Source: Idiomarina sp. PL1-037
GTDB lineage: Bacteria; Pseudomonadota; Gammaproteobacteria; Enterobacterales; Alteromonadaceae
Length of the DNA stretch: 64,000 nt
NCBI RefSeq assembly: GCF_034422975.1
Contig: NZ_CP139873.1
Coordinates: forward strand, 1,178,001-1,242,000
Reading direction: 5' to 3'
Shown: positions 1 through 7,814 of the stretch, in pieces
Layout of the letters: each line of letters starts with the position of its first letter
How positions within the stretch are numbered: the stretch's first letter is position 1
Position numbers and translations under genes: made by a program
The notes under the pieces: model-generated
What the model was told of the DNA's origin: nothing
Database searches by the model: none
Seen by the model: the letters and a program-made list of their open reading frames with translations, nothing else

Positions 1-1
1 C

Positions 2-460
2 TCGGCTAGTTTAGTTATCGGTAGGAAACTAAGAAATTCTGTTAAATCTGGTGAACCCGTTTCTGAACGAATTTTATCGAATAATCAGAACAGTGGTTTG
101 TCGGAAGTTCTGCCTAATGGTTATTACGCTATCACGGTCACTACGGATAATTTAGGCCACCATAATGCGCTGCTGAAAGTCGGAGATCAGGTTGATATTG
201 TATTTGCCGGAGATTCTTTCGAAAGTTCACGAGAGTACCTTTCTTTTGAAAAAATTGAAGTTTTCGATATCCACGGATTGCAGGAGGGATATGGTTCATA
301 TTCGCTGACATTGTTGGTGGAGCCTGAGAAGGTAGCGGCATTTACGAAAGCTATTGGAAGTCCAATGTTGGTGTGGGCGAGAAGCCGCCATTTGGATCAA
401 GTAAGTATTTGGCATCAAGATTCTAAACAAAGCAAGGTGCAACCATGGAAGGTTCAGTAA
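2..460 (+). CDS. cpaB: Flp pilus assembly protein CpaB/RcpC, 5'-truncated
   Basis: This frame is open from the window edge, so the N-terminus lies upstream; the internal TTG at 98 is not the real start. The visible part begins in an SAF-like region (SGEPVSERIL, about residues 18-27 of the fragment). It continues through the conserved GYYAITV and GDQVDIVFAG segments typical of CpaB/RcpC, the periplasmic factor that works with the Tad secretin channel. The 3' end overlaps the start of cpaC by 16 bases, which indicates translational coupling in a tad operon. The family call rests on the SAF motif, the GDxVDV motif and the context; the missing N-terminus should hold a signal anchor. Confidence 0.85.
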   Translation, partial: SASLVIGRKLRNSVKSGEPVSERILSNNQNSGLSEVLPNGYYAITVTTDNLGHHNALLKVGDQVDIVFAGDSFESSREYLSFEKIEVFDIHGLQEGYGSYSLTLLVEPEKVAAFTKAIGSPMLVWARSRHLDQVSIWHQDSKQSKVQPWKVQ

Positions 461-1659
461 AGTTCAAACATTACTTAGTCGTGGCTCTGTTATTGTTCGT
501 CGTCCTTAATGCTCGGGCTGAGGTTAATCATAGCTCCTACTATCTTGAAGAAGGTGAGACTCGAATTATCAGTATAGAGCCAGGAAGTGACATTCTTATC
601 AGTGACGAGACTGTTGTAGATGTTCATGTGCTCGATAATAGCCGTGCAATTTTAAGAGGGGTGGGAGTTGGTAAAGCTGATATCTGGCTAAAATCCGAAG
701 AGGTATTAAAAGAGTTAAAGGTTATTGTAACAGCGAGCCTGGAGCTCTCCCTGGAGGGGCGTTTAGACGCTATATCTGAAGCAGAACAGACTCTTAACAA
801 AACAGAAAAGTCCGGAATTACAGTTTTAACGGGCAAGGTATCCAAAAGAAATTACGAAGAGCTTGAGAAAATTTCCGAGAATCATGAAGAGATTTTAAAT
901 TTAACTGAATCTTTTCAGGAAGAGCCGCCTATGTTGACCTTGAGAGTCAATATTCTGGAAACCAAGCGCCAGTATCTCGAAGATCTTGGAATTAGATGGC
1001 AAGGGACAACGAGCGGCCCTACATTTTCGAGCTCTTTATCTGGTTTGTTCGAGTGGGACGCCGAAATTAATTCCCAACTGATGCTTATGCAGCGACGCGG
1101 TCTAGCCAAACTATTGGCAAATCCTGTTTTATCTACCCAAAGCGGTGAGAAGGCAACGTTTCTTGCGGGAGGGGAACTGCCTATTCCTCAAGTTGTCGCG
1201 CAGGGTATGCAGGACGTTACTTTCCGCGAATACGGCATAAAGCTTGTTATTCAGCCGGTCGTTTTAGATGACAACAGAATAAAAACTCAGCTTCACGCCG
1301 AATTAAGCAATATTGATCCTGCTGTTTCTGTTTCAGGTGTCCCCGGCATACTTAGTCGTCGTACGGAATCGGTGTTTCTTTCAAATGACGGAGACACGCT
1401 GGTTTTGTCTGGTCTTTTAAGTACAGATGAGTCAGCTCAGGATGACGAGATACCGGGCTTAGATTCATTGCCGATTCTGGGAAATGCCTTCAGAAGTCAG
1501 CAGAACAGAGAGCAAACCACGGAATTAATTATTATGGTTACCGCTGAGCGTATGGATACGGCTAAAGAGCGATTGAATGATAAGCAAAAACGATTAGCGC
1601 AAAAACACGACTGGTATCAGAAAGACTCCATTTTACAGCTAAGGGAGACATTTCGATGA
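445..1659 (+). CDS. cpaC: Tad/Flp pilus secretin CpaC/RcpA
   Basis: Outer-membrane secretin through which the Flp pilus leaves the cell. A Sec signal peptide covers residues 1-25 (hydrophobic run 10-21, cleavage after ARA). A pilus-assembly N domain follows at about 30-95, then a BON/N1-like region. The secretin core (about 165-370) has the LANPVLSTQSG...GELPIP signature at 225-248 and the IPGLDSLPILGNAF end motif at 336-349. At 404 residues it is compact for the family but complete. The start overlaps cpaB, and the end overlaps the cpaF start as ATGA. The cpaD/rcpB and cpaE/tadZ genes that often follow are absent here. Confidence 0.93.
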   Translation: MEGSVKFKHYLVVALLLFVVLNARAEVNHSSYYLEEGETRIISIEPGSDILISDETVVDVHVLDNSRAILRGVGVGKADIWLKSEEVLKELKVIVTASLELSLEGRLDAISEAEQTLNKTEKSGITVLTGKVSKRNYEELEKISENHEEILNLTESFQEEPPMLTLRVNILETKRQYLEDLGIRWQGTTSGPTFSSSLSGLFEWDAEINSQLMLMQRRGLAKLLANPVLSTQSGEKATFLAGGELPIPQVVAQGMQDVTFREYGIKLVIQPVVLDDNRIKTQLHAELSNIDPAVSVSGVPGILSRRTESVFLSNDGDTLVLSGLLSTDESAQDDEIPGLDSLPILGNAFRSQQNREQTTELIIMVTAERMDTAKERLNDKQKRLAQKHDWYQKDSILQLRETFR

Positions 1660-2879
1660 CATCAGTAAATTTAATCAACAGCCTCAAAGAGCATTTAGAT
1701 ACCAGAGATCCGCGTTTTGAGTCTATGAGTGAATGCGAGTTGAGACGCTATGCTGAATCCTATTTAAAGGAAACTACAGGTGAGTCCGGAAAAGACATAG
1801 CAGATGTAGTGGCTGAAGTGATTGGTCTGGGCCCTATTGAGCGCCTTTTAGAAGATGACTCAGTAACTGAAATTATGGTTAATAGCTATGATCAGATCTA
1901 TGTTGAACGCTCAGGTAAGTTGCAAAAAGCGGATGAACAATTCAGTAACGAATTTTCTCTGCGGCGGACTATCGATAAGATCGTTCTGCCTTTAGGTCGT
2001 CACGTTGATGATGCTTCGCCTATGGTCGATGCTCGTTTACCGGACGGTTCTCGCGTAAACGCTGTTTTAGGACCTTTAGCGACCAAAGGATCGTGTCTCA
2101 CTATTCGAAAGTTCATTAAGAAATCTTTAACGGTCAAGAACTTGGTAGATAGTGGCTCATTAACGGAGCAAGCTGCTGAATTCTTAAGGCTTGCTGTTCG
2201 TTGTCGCCAAAATATAATTGTTTCTGGCGGGACTGGAACGGGAAAAACAACCTTATTAAATATTCTGTCTCAGGCAATTCCTGAAGATGAAAGAATTATA
2301 AGTATCGAAGACGCGGCTGAACTGCGGTTAGATCACAATAATTTGATAAGTCTTGAGGCCAGACCCAAAAATCAAGAAGGGACCGGCGCTATAAATATTC
2401 GCGAGCTCGTTATTAATGCGCTGAGAATGCGTCCCGATCGACTTATTGTAGGCGAGTGCCGTGGGTCGGAAGCTTTAGACATGTTACAGGCTATGAACAC
2501 TGGTCACGCGGGATCTCTGAGCACGGTTCATGCGAACAGTGCTCGCGATGCTTTAAGACGTTTGGAAATTATGGTCTTGATGGGTGGAATAGAGCTTCCT
2601 ATTTCTGCGTTGCGGCAACAAATAGCCAGTGCCGTTAATATTGTGGTTCAGATAGCGCGTCTTTCTGATGGCAGAAGATCCGTGCTTAGTATCAGTGAAG
2701 TTACGGGTATAGACGATAATGTTTTACAGCTGTCACCACTATTTGAAAGGCGCAATACGACTCAGTCATTAATAAGTAATAAGACGTTATGTAAGTTTGC
2801 TGACGAACAAGGGGACGACATTCGCCAGGAGGTCTGGGAATCGATTATGGGAGATGGGTTATGTTCATCTTCGTTTTAG
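1656..2879 (+). CDS. cpaF: Tad secretion ATPase CpaF/TadA
   Basis: Cytoplasmic hexameric ATPase of the VirB11/GspE superfamily that powers Flp pilus assembly. An N-terminal domain with VTEIMVN (about 70-76) leads to the Walker A motif GGTGTGKTT at 191-199. The acidic Asp-box region IEDAAEL is at 218-223, and the Walker B-like RPDRLIVGECRG at 259-270 is followed by the conserved TGHAGSLSTVHAN histidine segment. All catalytic motifs are intact and the 407-residue length is normal. It starts inside the cpaC stop and overlaps tadB by 19 bases, so the locus is tightly coupled. Confidence 0.95.
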   Translation: MTSVNLINSLKEHLDTRDPRFESMSECELRRYAESYLKETTGESGKDIADVVAEVIGLGPIERLLEDDSVTEIMVNSYDQIYVERSGKLQKADEQFSNEFSLRRTIDKIVLPLGRHVDDASPMVDARLPDGSRVNAVLGPLATKGSCLTIRKFIKKSLTVKNLVDSGSLTEQAAEFLRLAVRCRQNIIVSGGTGTGKTTLLNILSQAIPEDERIISIEDAAELRLDHNNLISLEARPKNQEGTGAINIRELVINALRMRPDRLIVGECRGSEALDMLQAMNTGHAGSLSTVHANSARDALRRLEIMVLMGGIELPISALRQQIASAVNIVVQIARLSDGRRSVLSISEVTGIDDNVLQLSPLFERRNTTQSLISNKTLCKFADEQGDDIRQEVWESIMGDGLCSSSF

Positions 2880-3712
2880 CGTTCTTAATCGTTTGCAGCG
2901 GACTTTGCTGGCTATGGATCTTTTCGCATTTAACACCAAAACGATATCAGCAACTTGAAGAGAAATTGACGCTATCAACAGTACGCTCTTTAGAAGAGTT
3001 TTTCTTGAGAATGCCGGTAACAATTTTGGTCAGAAGTTATTTGGTAGTCACGCTTTTATCGCCCTTAATCGTATGGTTTTATGTTAATAGAACCTGGGCA
3101 GTAGCGACGTTTGTTATGACTCTATTGGCTCCGCCATTTGTTTATCACCATTTTAAAAAGCAACGTTACATAAAAGTTGAAAAGCAGTTGCCCGGTATGT
3201 TGATTGGCCTCAGTAACCAGTTAAGAAGTGGTACAAGTGTCGGATCAGCATTGAAGAATTTAAAAGGAACGTTACTACCTCCCTTAGGGCAAGAGGTGGA
3301 CGAGCTGTTGAGGCAGGAAAAAGTGGGTAAGCCATTAACTGATTGCTTGGAAGACTGGCAGCGGAGAGTTCCTGTTTTCTCCATTAAACTGGTGGTTCAA
3401 TCTTTAGTTTTAGGTTTGAAAAGTGGAGGGCAACAATCGGATTTATTTCTAAGATTGGCTGATAATCTCCAACAACAGCAGCACATAAAAGAGCGGCAGA
3501 TAACGCTGACTTCACAAGCTAGGATGCAGGCTAAAATTCTCGTTATGATGCCAGTTGGATTGTATTTTCTTTTAAGTTGGATGAAACCAGAACATACAGC
3601 ACTTTTTACTGAGTCACGCGTTGGTATTTTTATGCTTATAGTGGCCCTTATATTAATGGTTATTGGTGGGTGGATGGTTAAGCGAATTATGCATCCGGAA
3701 GATGAAAAATGA
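2861..3712 (+). CDS. tadB: Tad inner-membrane platform protein TadB
   Basis: Inner-membrane platform protein of the Tad machine (T2SF/GspF superfamily). The hydrophobic N-terminal segment is at about 2-21, with further membrane helices at about 57-75 and 80-98. A cytoplasmic T2SF domain spans about 110-225 and contains the LRSGTSVGSALK motif. Two C-terminal helices follow (about 228-245 and 253-275). The 283-residue length is typical. The start lies within the end of cpaF and the stop overlaps tadC as ATGA. Assignment as TadB rather than TadC rests on position and on the N-terminal hydrophobic segment. Confidence 0.9.
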   Translation: MFIFVLAFLIVCSGLCWLWIFSHLTPKRYQQLEEKLTLSTVRSLEEFFLRMPVTILVRSYLVVTLLSPLIVWFYVNRTWAVATFVMTLLAPPFVYHHFKKQRYIKVEKQLPGMLIGLSNQLRSGTSVGSALKNLKGTLLPPLGQEVDELLRQEKVGKPLTDCLEDWQRRVPVFSIKLVVQSLVLGLKSGGQQSDLFLRLADNLQQQQHIKERQITLTSQARMQAKILVMMPVGLYFLLSWMKPEHTALFTESRVGIFMLIVALILMVIGGWMVKRIMHPEDEK

Positions 3713-4497
3713 TTATAGTTGCTGCCTTAATATTTCTCGCTACTCTTAGCTTTTCGCTTTTAGTCCCCCCTGTCTGGCAAATACTGGGGCTTGGGCAAAA
3801 GCTTGATTATGCAGTATCAAAAATTTGGTCCGTTTTACCGGAAAATGTCAAAAGATGGACTGTTCGTTACCTGGAAGTAGATTTCCTAAAAGGAGCCGGT
3901 AGATCATTTTGTTTCTGGGTTTTTATGGCATGTGTGTCAGTCTCTATCTCTCTGCTTTCTGGATTTTGGCTTTTAAGCCTTGCTTATATTCTCTTATTAC
4001 TAATGATCATAAATAAGAGAAGACAGTTAGTTCTAAAAAATAACAAAGCGATAGTTCGCCAACTTCCTGATTTTTGTGATCTAATTTCTATGATGATTGC
4101 TTCAGGTATTCCGTTAATTTCCGCTTTAGAAAAGGTATCTGCGTCGTGCAGCGATCTTCTGCTGGCGCGGGAGATCACATCGATGCTTAGTCGGCTAAGG
4201 CGAGGGACAAGTTTTGCTCGGTCAATGGATGAACTGAATGAACGGTATGACGCAAAGCAGCTCCATGAGTGGACTTCGATGCTAATAAAAGGATATCAGC
4301 AAGGAACTAGCCTAACCAAGTCGTTAAGGTTTTATGCTAATCAATTAAGACAGGATTTACTTAACTCAGCGGAGAAGAGAGCGCAAGAGGCGCCAGTAAA
4401 GCTTCTTTTTCCACTTGTAACCTGTTTTTTCCCGGTAAATTTTCTGGTTATTCTGGGGCCAGTAATTGTTCAAATAAGCCAAGGAGGGTTTGGATGA
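3709..4497 (+). CDS. tadC: Tad inner-membrane platform protein TadC
   Basis: Second T2SF-domain platform protein, the usual partner of TadB in the inner membrane. Hydrophobic segments are at about 1-20, 65-85 and 87-105. The T2SF domain (about 120-235) contains the LPDFCDLISMMIASG-type stretch and RLRRGTSFARSMDEL. The last helix (about 230-255) contains FFPVNFLVILGPV, the FxPxxFxxxLGP end characteristic of TadC. At 262 residues it is slightly short for the family but complete. A strong AGGAGG lies within its 3' end and serves the next gene. Confidence 0.9.
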   Translation: MIIVAALIFLATLSFSLLVPPVWQILGLGQKLDYAVSKIWSVLPENVKRWTVRYLEVDFLKGAGRSFCFWVFMACVSVSISLLSGFWLLSLAYILLLLMIINKRRQLVLKNNKAIVRQLPDFCDLISMMIASGIPLISALEKVSASCSDLLLAREITSMLSRLRRGTSFARSMDELNERYDAKQLHEWTSMLIKGYQQGTSLTKSLRFYANQLRQDLLNSAEKRAQEAPVKLLFPLVTCFFPVNFLVILGPVIVQISQGGFG

Positions 4498-4886
4498 CAA
4501 ATGAGAAAGAAATTATATTATGGCCCAAAGTAAAAGCCATGAAAAAGTTTCATCAAAGGTTGATTGGCATGCTGGGCGAGCAGCAACCAACGACAGAGAT
4601 GGCTTTTTGGTTCCCATTTTGTAAATCAATACACACCTGGGGAATGAAAGAGCCAATTGATGTTGTAGCCTTTGACAAAGGAAACAACATTATAGAGATT
4701 CGCCGATTCATTTGTCCCAACGAAATGGCCCGTTTTAAAGGGGCTCACGGATTAATTGAAATGGCTGCTGGAAACTTTTGGCCTTTAGAAAAATGGGTTG
4801 GGAAGAAACTAAAGTTTATTAATAAGCATGGAGAGCTAAATGAAAACAAGCATTTTGATTGCTGTATTGCTATTGAGCTTAACTAA
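4494..4886 (+). CDS. DUF192 (UPF0127) family protein in the tad locus
   Basis: Small 130-residue protein recognisable as DUF192. It shows the WFPFCKSIHTWGMKEPIDVVAFD core (about 42-64), where family members have fW-p-siHT-GM--PIDvvfld, and a closing IEMAAGNFWPLE at about 87-98. No signal peptide or membrane segment is visible, whereas many DUF192 proteins are exported. It is translationally coupled to tadC (ATGA overlap, good AGGAGG) and its last 47 bases overlap the next gene in another frame. The biochemical function of the family is unknown to me. Its place inside the tad operon suggests a pilus-related role, which is inference. Confidence 0.75.
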   Translation: MTNEKEIILWPKVKAMKKFHQRLIGMLGEQQPTTEMAFWFPFCKSIHTWGMKEPIDVVAFDKGNNIIEIRRFICPNEMARFKGAHGLIEMAAGNFWPLEKWVGKKLKFINKHGELNENKHFDCCIAIELN

Positions 4887-5352
4887 TCAAGGCTGCAGTG
4901 CGACAGTAGAAGAGAGGCAAGTTAGGGAACAGAGTCTGGAAAGCGCCATTAACTGGTATAAGGATGGGGATCTTTTATCAGCAGAACAGCACTTGCAATG
5001 GTTACATCGTAAGGGGTTAGGAACGGATAAAAGTTGGGCTCTGCTCGGTAATATTTACTTTAGACAGTATCGTTTTGAAGCTAGTGAATCAGCTTACGGG
5101 CGATCCCTGAAATTTAATTCCTCTGACCGGAATGTGTGGTTTAACCTGGCATTACTCAACTTACGTCAGACCACCAACATTCTTATGGATGCTCGGGTCG
5201 AGCTGGATACATTTGACGGAGAGCTTGAAAGGCTACTCAATCAACTATTGAAACTTCAACAGGCACGCCTGAATGACGCACCTGAAGTTCCAGTTAACGC
5301 ACCGAATGCTTCATTATCCGAGCCTTCTGGCGTTGCCAGTCGCGCTCTTTAA
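4840..5352 (+). CDS. TPR lipoprotein, TadD-like
   Basis: 170-residue protein with an N-terminal hydrophobic stretch ending in Cys19 (TNQGC). This is a plausible but weak lipobox, because position -3 is Asn. Residues about 35-110 resemble two tetratricopeptide units (WALLGNIYFRQYRFEASESAYGR, then VWFNLALLNLR). TadD lipoproteins of tad loci have this architecture and act as pilotins or assembly factors, so the position as the last tad gene supports a TadD-like role. GGAG precedes the ATG by six bases. The 3' end overlaps the 3' end of convergent smpB by 59 bases, which is unusual and may mark the border of an inserted locus. Confidence 0.72.
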   Translation: MKTSILIAVLLLSLTNQGCSATVEERQVREQSLESAINWYKDGDLLSAEQHLQWLHRKGLGTDKSWALLGNIYFRQYRFEASESAYGRSLKFNSSDRNVWFNLALLNLRQTTNILMDARVELDTFDGELERLLNQLLKLQQARLNDAPEVPVNAPNASLSEPSGVASRAL

Positions 5353-5773
5353 TGGTGTCGCGTTTATCATGTGACTTTTTACCCTGGGCTAAAAATATTT
5401 CCAGTTTTGCCCACGGGCCTTTCCAGTACATGGTTGTGGCAACTATGGAATAGCCCTCACGCTCTGAGGCGCCAATAAGCTTATCCAGCTCGCGGCGCTT
5501 CAGCAGCAGTTTACGGCTGCGGTCTGGCTCGCAATAAACATGGCTTGAGGCTTGGTTAAGTGGCTGAATTTCGGCACCCAAAAGGTAAGCCTCGCCATTT
5601 TTTATAATGACGTAGCTGTCGCTAATGTTGACCTTGCCAGCCCGTATGCTCTTAATTTCCCAGCCCTGCAAACTGACACCCGCCTCGAACTTGTCTTCAA
5701 GGAAGTATTCATGCCGCGCTTTTTTATTACGAGCTATGGTATTGGATGATTGTTGTGGTTTCTTTTTACTCAT
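5294..5773 (-). CDS. smpB: SsrA-binding protein SmpB
   Basis: Binds tmRNA and delivers it to stalled ribosomes for trans-translation. The 159-residue sequence has the classical ARHEYFLEDKFEAGVSLQGWEIKSIR opening, an S1-like/OB core with SYVIIKNGEAYLLG, and the basic C-terminal tail KSHDKRDTIKERDW. The ATG at 5773 gives the usual MSKKK start; the frame could extend eight codons further. A TATAAT hexamer lies on the minus strand at 5786-5781, only eight bases before this ATG, so the transcript may have a very short leader. The tmRNA gene ssrA, often adjacent, is not seen here. Confidence 0.96.
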   Translation of the reverse strand: MSKKKPQQSSNTIARNKKARHEYFLEDKFEAGVSLQGWEIKSIRAGKVNISDSYVIIKNGEAYLLGAEIQPLNQASSHVYCEPDRSRKLLLKRRELDKLIGASEREGYSIVATTMYWKGPWAKLEIFLAQGKKSHDKRDTIKERDWQRQKARIMKHSVR

Positions 5774-5821
5774 GACAGCCATTATACCTATGCGCACTGA
5801 AAAGAAAATTGCTTTAAGGGC

Positions 5822-5849
5822 TTCAAAGCGTTTCTGGTTGCGTTATTAT
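5822..5849 (+). promoter_or_regulatory. Possible sigma-70 promoter for ratA
   Basis: TTCAAA at 5822-5827 and TATTAT at 5844-5849 are separated by 16 bases in the divergent smpB/ratA gap. They match the -35 box at four of six positions and the -10 box at five of six. The call is by eye only. Confidence 0.35.
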
Positions 5850-5880
5850 TGCGCAGTTGATTTTAGTCGTAGGTAAAAAA

Positions 5881-6327
5881 ATGCCGAGTATCGAGAAAAG
5901 TGCTTTAGTTTCGTACAGCGCCAAACAAATGTTCGACCTCGTTAACCACGTTGAAGCTTACCCGGAGTTTGTGCCCGGATGTGCTGCTGCGCGGGTGCTG
6001 GAGTCGTCCAGCCAACAAAAAGTGGCTGCGTTAGACATAAGCAAAGCGGGTATCAGCAAAACCTTTACCACCCGCAATACGCTGCACGAACCCGAACGTA
6101 TAGACATGGACCTGGTAGACGGGCCATTTAAAAAATTAACCGGTGGCTGGGTATTTACGCCACTGGCCGACGACGCCTGCAAAGTTGAGCTTAAGCTGGA
6201 CTTTGAGTTTTCCAGTCGCTTGCTGGGCATGGCCTTTGGTAAAATATTTAAAGAAGTGACTTCCCGTATGGTCGATGCCTTTGTGAAAAGGGCGGAGCAG
6301 GTGTATGGAAACCAGCATGGGCAATAA
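5881..6327 (+). CDS. ratA: RatA family START-domain protein (COQ10-like)
   Basis: A 148-residue single START/SRPBCC domain protein: MFDLVNHVEAYPEFVPGC near the N-terminus and LDFEFSSRLLGMAFGKIF near the C-terminus are RatA/COQ10 hallmarks. Homologues bind ubiquinone or related lipids. E. coli RatA was described as inhibiting 70S ribosome assembly, so the toxin label is uncertain. The ATG at 5881 follows AGGT by about six bases; the upstream in-frame TTG at 5857 is less likely. It overlaps rnfH by 23 bases, the conserved ratA-rnfH arrangement next to smpB. Confidence 0.9.
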   Translation: MPSIEKSALVSYSAKQMFDLVNHVEAYPEFVPGCAAARVLESSSQQKVAALDISKAGISKTFTTRNTLHEPERIDMDLVDGPFKKLTGGWVFTPLADDACKVELKLDFEFSSRLLGMAFGKIFKEVTSRMVDAFVKRAEQVYGNQHGQ

Positions 6328-6682
6328 ATTAACCATTGAAGTGGCATACGCTACTCCTGACAAGCAAGTGCTGCTAACGGTGCATCCGCAAGAGGGCGCA
6401 ACGGTAGAAGAGTGCATACGAATGTCGGACGTGTTCGAGCAGTTTCCGGAAATTGATCTTGAACAGCAAAAAGTGGGTATCTGGAATAAGACGGTGAAAT
6501 TAGATGCACAGCCGCGAGACGGTGACCGTATTGAGATTTATCGTCCGCTCATTGCCGATCCAAAAGCCGTACGCAAACGTCGTGCGGAAGAAGCCAAACA
6601 GTCCGGCCGGGCTAATCGGGTTACCGGTGGCCGACCTGACACAAATCGCCGAACGCAGGCCGAGGAGTCTAAGCCAGAATGA
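6305..6682 (+). CDS. rnfH: RnfH family ubiquitin-like protein (RatB)
   Basis: Small beta-grasp protein of the RnfH/UPF0125 family: EVAYATPDKQVLLTV opens the fold and VKLDAQPRDGDRIEIYRPL closes it at about 65-83, followed by the conserved ADPKAVRKRRA tail. The C-terminal 30 residues are basic, polar and probably disordered. Molecular function is not established; it is often named RatB because it pairs with RatA, but I see no basis for a true toxin-antitoxin module. The start could be the ATG five codons in (MGNKLTIEV). The stop overlaps the sixA start. Confidence 0.88.
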   Translation: METSMGNKLTIEVAYATPDKQVLLTVHPQEGATVEECIRMSDVFEQFPEIDLEQQKVGIWNKTVKLDAQPRDGDRIEIYRPLIADPKAVRKRRAEEAKQSGRANRVTGGRPDTNRRTQAEESKPE

Positions 6683-7161
6683 AGCTGTATATCATGCGTC
6701 ATGGTGAAGCAAACTACCCACAGGGCAGTTATTCTGATCGCGAGCGTCGTTTAACCACTAACGGTGAACACGAAGTTATAACCACGGCGAAATGGCTGAT
6801 AGACAAACAGCCGAAGGTTGACTGTGTTTATGTCAGCCCATATATACGGGCTCAGCAAACGGCTTCTATTTTATTGTCGCACCTGAAAACCGGACAGAAG
6901 CAAAATTGCGATGACATTACGCCCGATGGTCATGCCGGTTCGGTTGTCAGTTGGTTGGCCGCAGAAATTCAGCAGCACGGTTATGAAAGTGTGGTGTTGG
7001 TGTCGCACATGCCGCTAGTGAGTTATTTAGTGCATGAGCTGGATGCCAGTGTGCAGCCTCCTATTTTTCCGACAGCGGGTATTGCGGTTGTCGACTTTTC
7101 TCCGGAAACCTTACGCGGCAAATTTCAGCAGCTGTTAATAGCAGAGCGGTGTGCGGGCTAA
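6679..7161 (+). CDS. sixA: Phosphohistidine phosphatase SixA
   Basis: Histidine phosphatase superfamily protein that removes phosphate from phosphohistidine, classically on HPt domains or phosphotransferase components. The catalytic RHG is at residues 7-9 (YIMRHGEA). The second histidine lies in LVSHMPLVSYLV at about 112-123. At 160 residues it is the standard SixA length and has no signal peptide. It is the last gene of the ratA-rnfH-sixA run (ATGA overlap) and stops three bases before the end of convergent smrB. Confidence 0.9.
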   Translation: MKLYIMRHGEANYPQGSYSDRERRLTTNGEHEVITTAKWLIDKQPKVDCVYVSPYIRAQQTASILLSHLKTGQKQNCDDITPDGHAGSVVSWLAAEIQQHGYESVVLVSHMPLVSYLVHELDASVQPPIFPTAGIAVVDFSPETLRGKFQQLLIAERCAG

Positions 7162-7164
7162 TTA

Positions 7165-7728
7165 CTAGCTCGCAACTTTTAACAGTACCAATAGCGACGC
7201 CGCGCCACCCCATTCCAGCGGCGCCTGATGGAACGCCCGAACATGCGGATGCTGCACCAGCCAGTGTGGCAATTGCTGCTTTAATTTACCACTGCCGTGC
7301 CCGTGCATAATGCAGCAACAGTCTATGTGTTCGCGCTCACATGCCAGTAATAACGCCGCTAACTCCTGGCGTGCCGTGGCTAATGTCATGCCGTGTAAGT
7401 CCAGCAGTAACTCGGGTGTGTAGTCTCCCCGGCGTAACTGTTTAACCAAATACCCAGACTCCCCCTCCGCAGCAAAACGAACCGGGCCGTCGGCAAAATG
7501 GGCTTCAAAATCATCGGAAAAATAATGACTGGCCGAGCGGCTGGCATCGGCAATTTGCTGGGCGCTGGGGTGTTGCGACAACTGCCTGCGTTTACGTAAT
7601 TCAGCAATTTTGGGTGGTTCCGGTGCCAGTTTGTCCTGCTTTATACGGGCAGCACCTTTTGCGGCTTCACGAAAAAGCTCGATATCGTCTTCCGAAAGTG
7701 ATGATGACTGACGTTTGTTTGCAACCAT
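7165..7728 (-). CDS. smrB: Smr-domain endonuclease SmrB (YfcN)
   Basis: E. coli SmrB cleaves mRNA between collided ribosomes to start rescue. This 187-residue homologue has the polar N-terminal extension with the SLSEDDIELFREAAKGA motif (about 9-25). The C-terminal Smr domain has the LDLHGMTLATARQEL signature at about 112-126 and the HGHGSGKLK loop near residue 143. Both diagnostic motifs are intact. It is divergent from prmB-aroC, as in E. coli. Confidence 0.92.
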   Translation of the reverse strand: MVANKRQSSSLSEDDIELFREAAKGAARIKQDKLAPEPPKIAELRKRRQLSQHPSAQQIADASRSASHYFSDDFEAHFADGPVRFAAEGESGYLVKQLRRGDYTPELLLDLHGMTLATARQELAALLLACEREHIDCCCIMHGHGSGKLKQQLPHWLVQHPHVRAFHQAPLEWGGAASLLVLLKVAS

Positions 7729-7814
7729 GATTGATGAAAACCGCGCTGAATTAAGGTATCTTTAAGGCATTAAGTTTATTCAGTATAAAACATTCAGTGG
7801 TCGGGAGACAGCCT

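Noticed and set aside
5774..5880. tmRNA (ssrA) next to smpB
   Set aside because: The gap is about 100 bases and shows no tRNA-like ends or tag reading frame; the downstream side is occupied by the tad locus.
5881..6682. ratA-rnfH (RatA/RatB) as a toxin-antitoxin system
   Set aside because: The pair is a conserved housekeeping neighbourhood next to smpB; RatA matches COQ10-type START proteins and RnfH is a ubiquitin-like protein. No addiction-module features are visible.
7140..7190. Hairpin between the sixA and smrB ends as a terminator
   Set aside because: An eight-base stem with a wobble pair exists, but no T-run follows on either strand.
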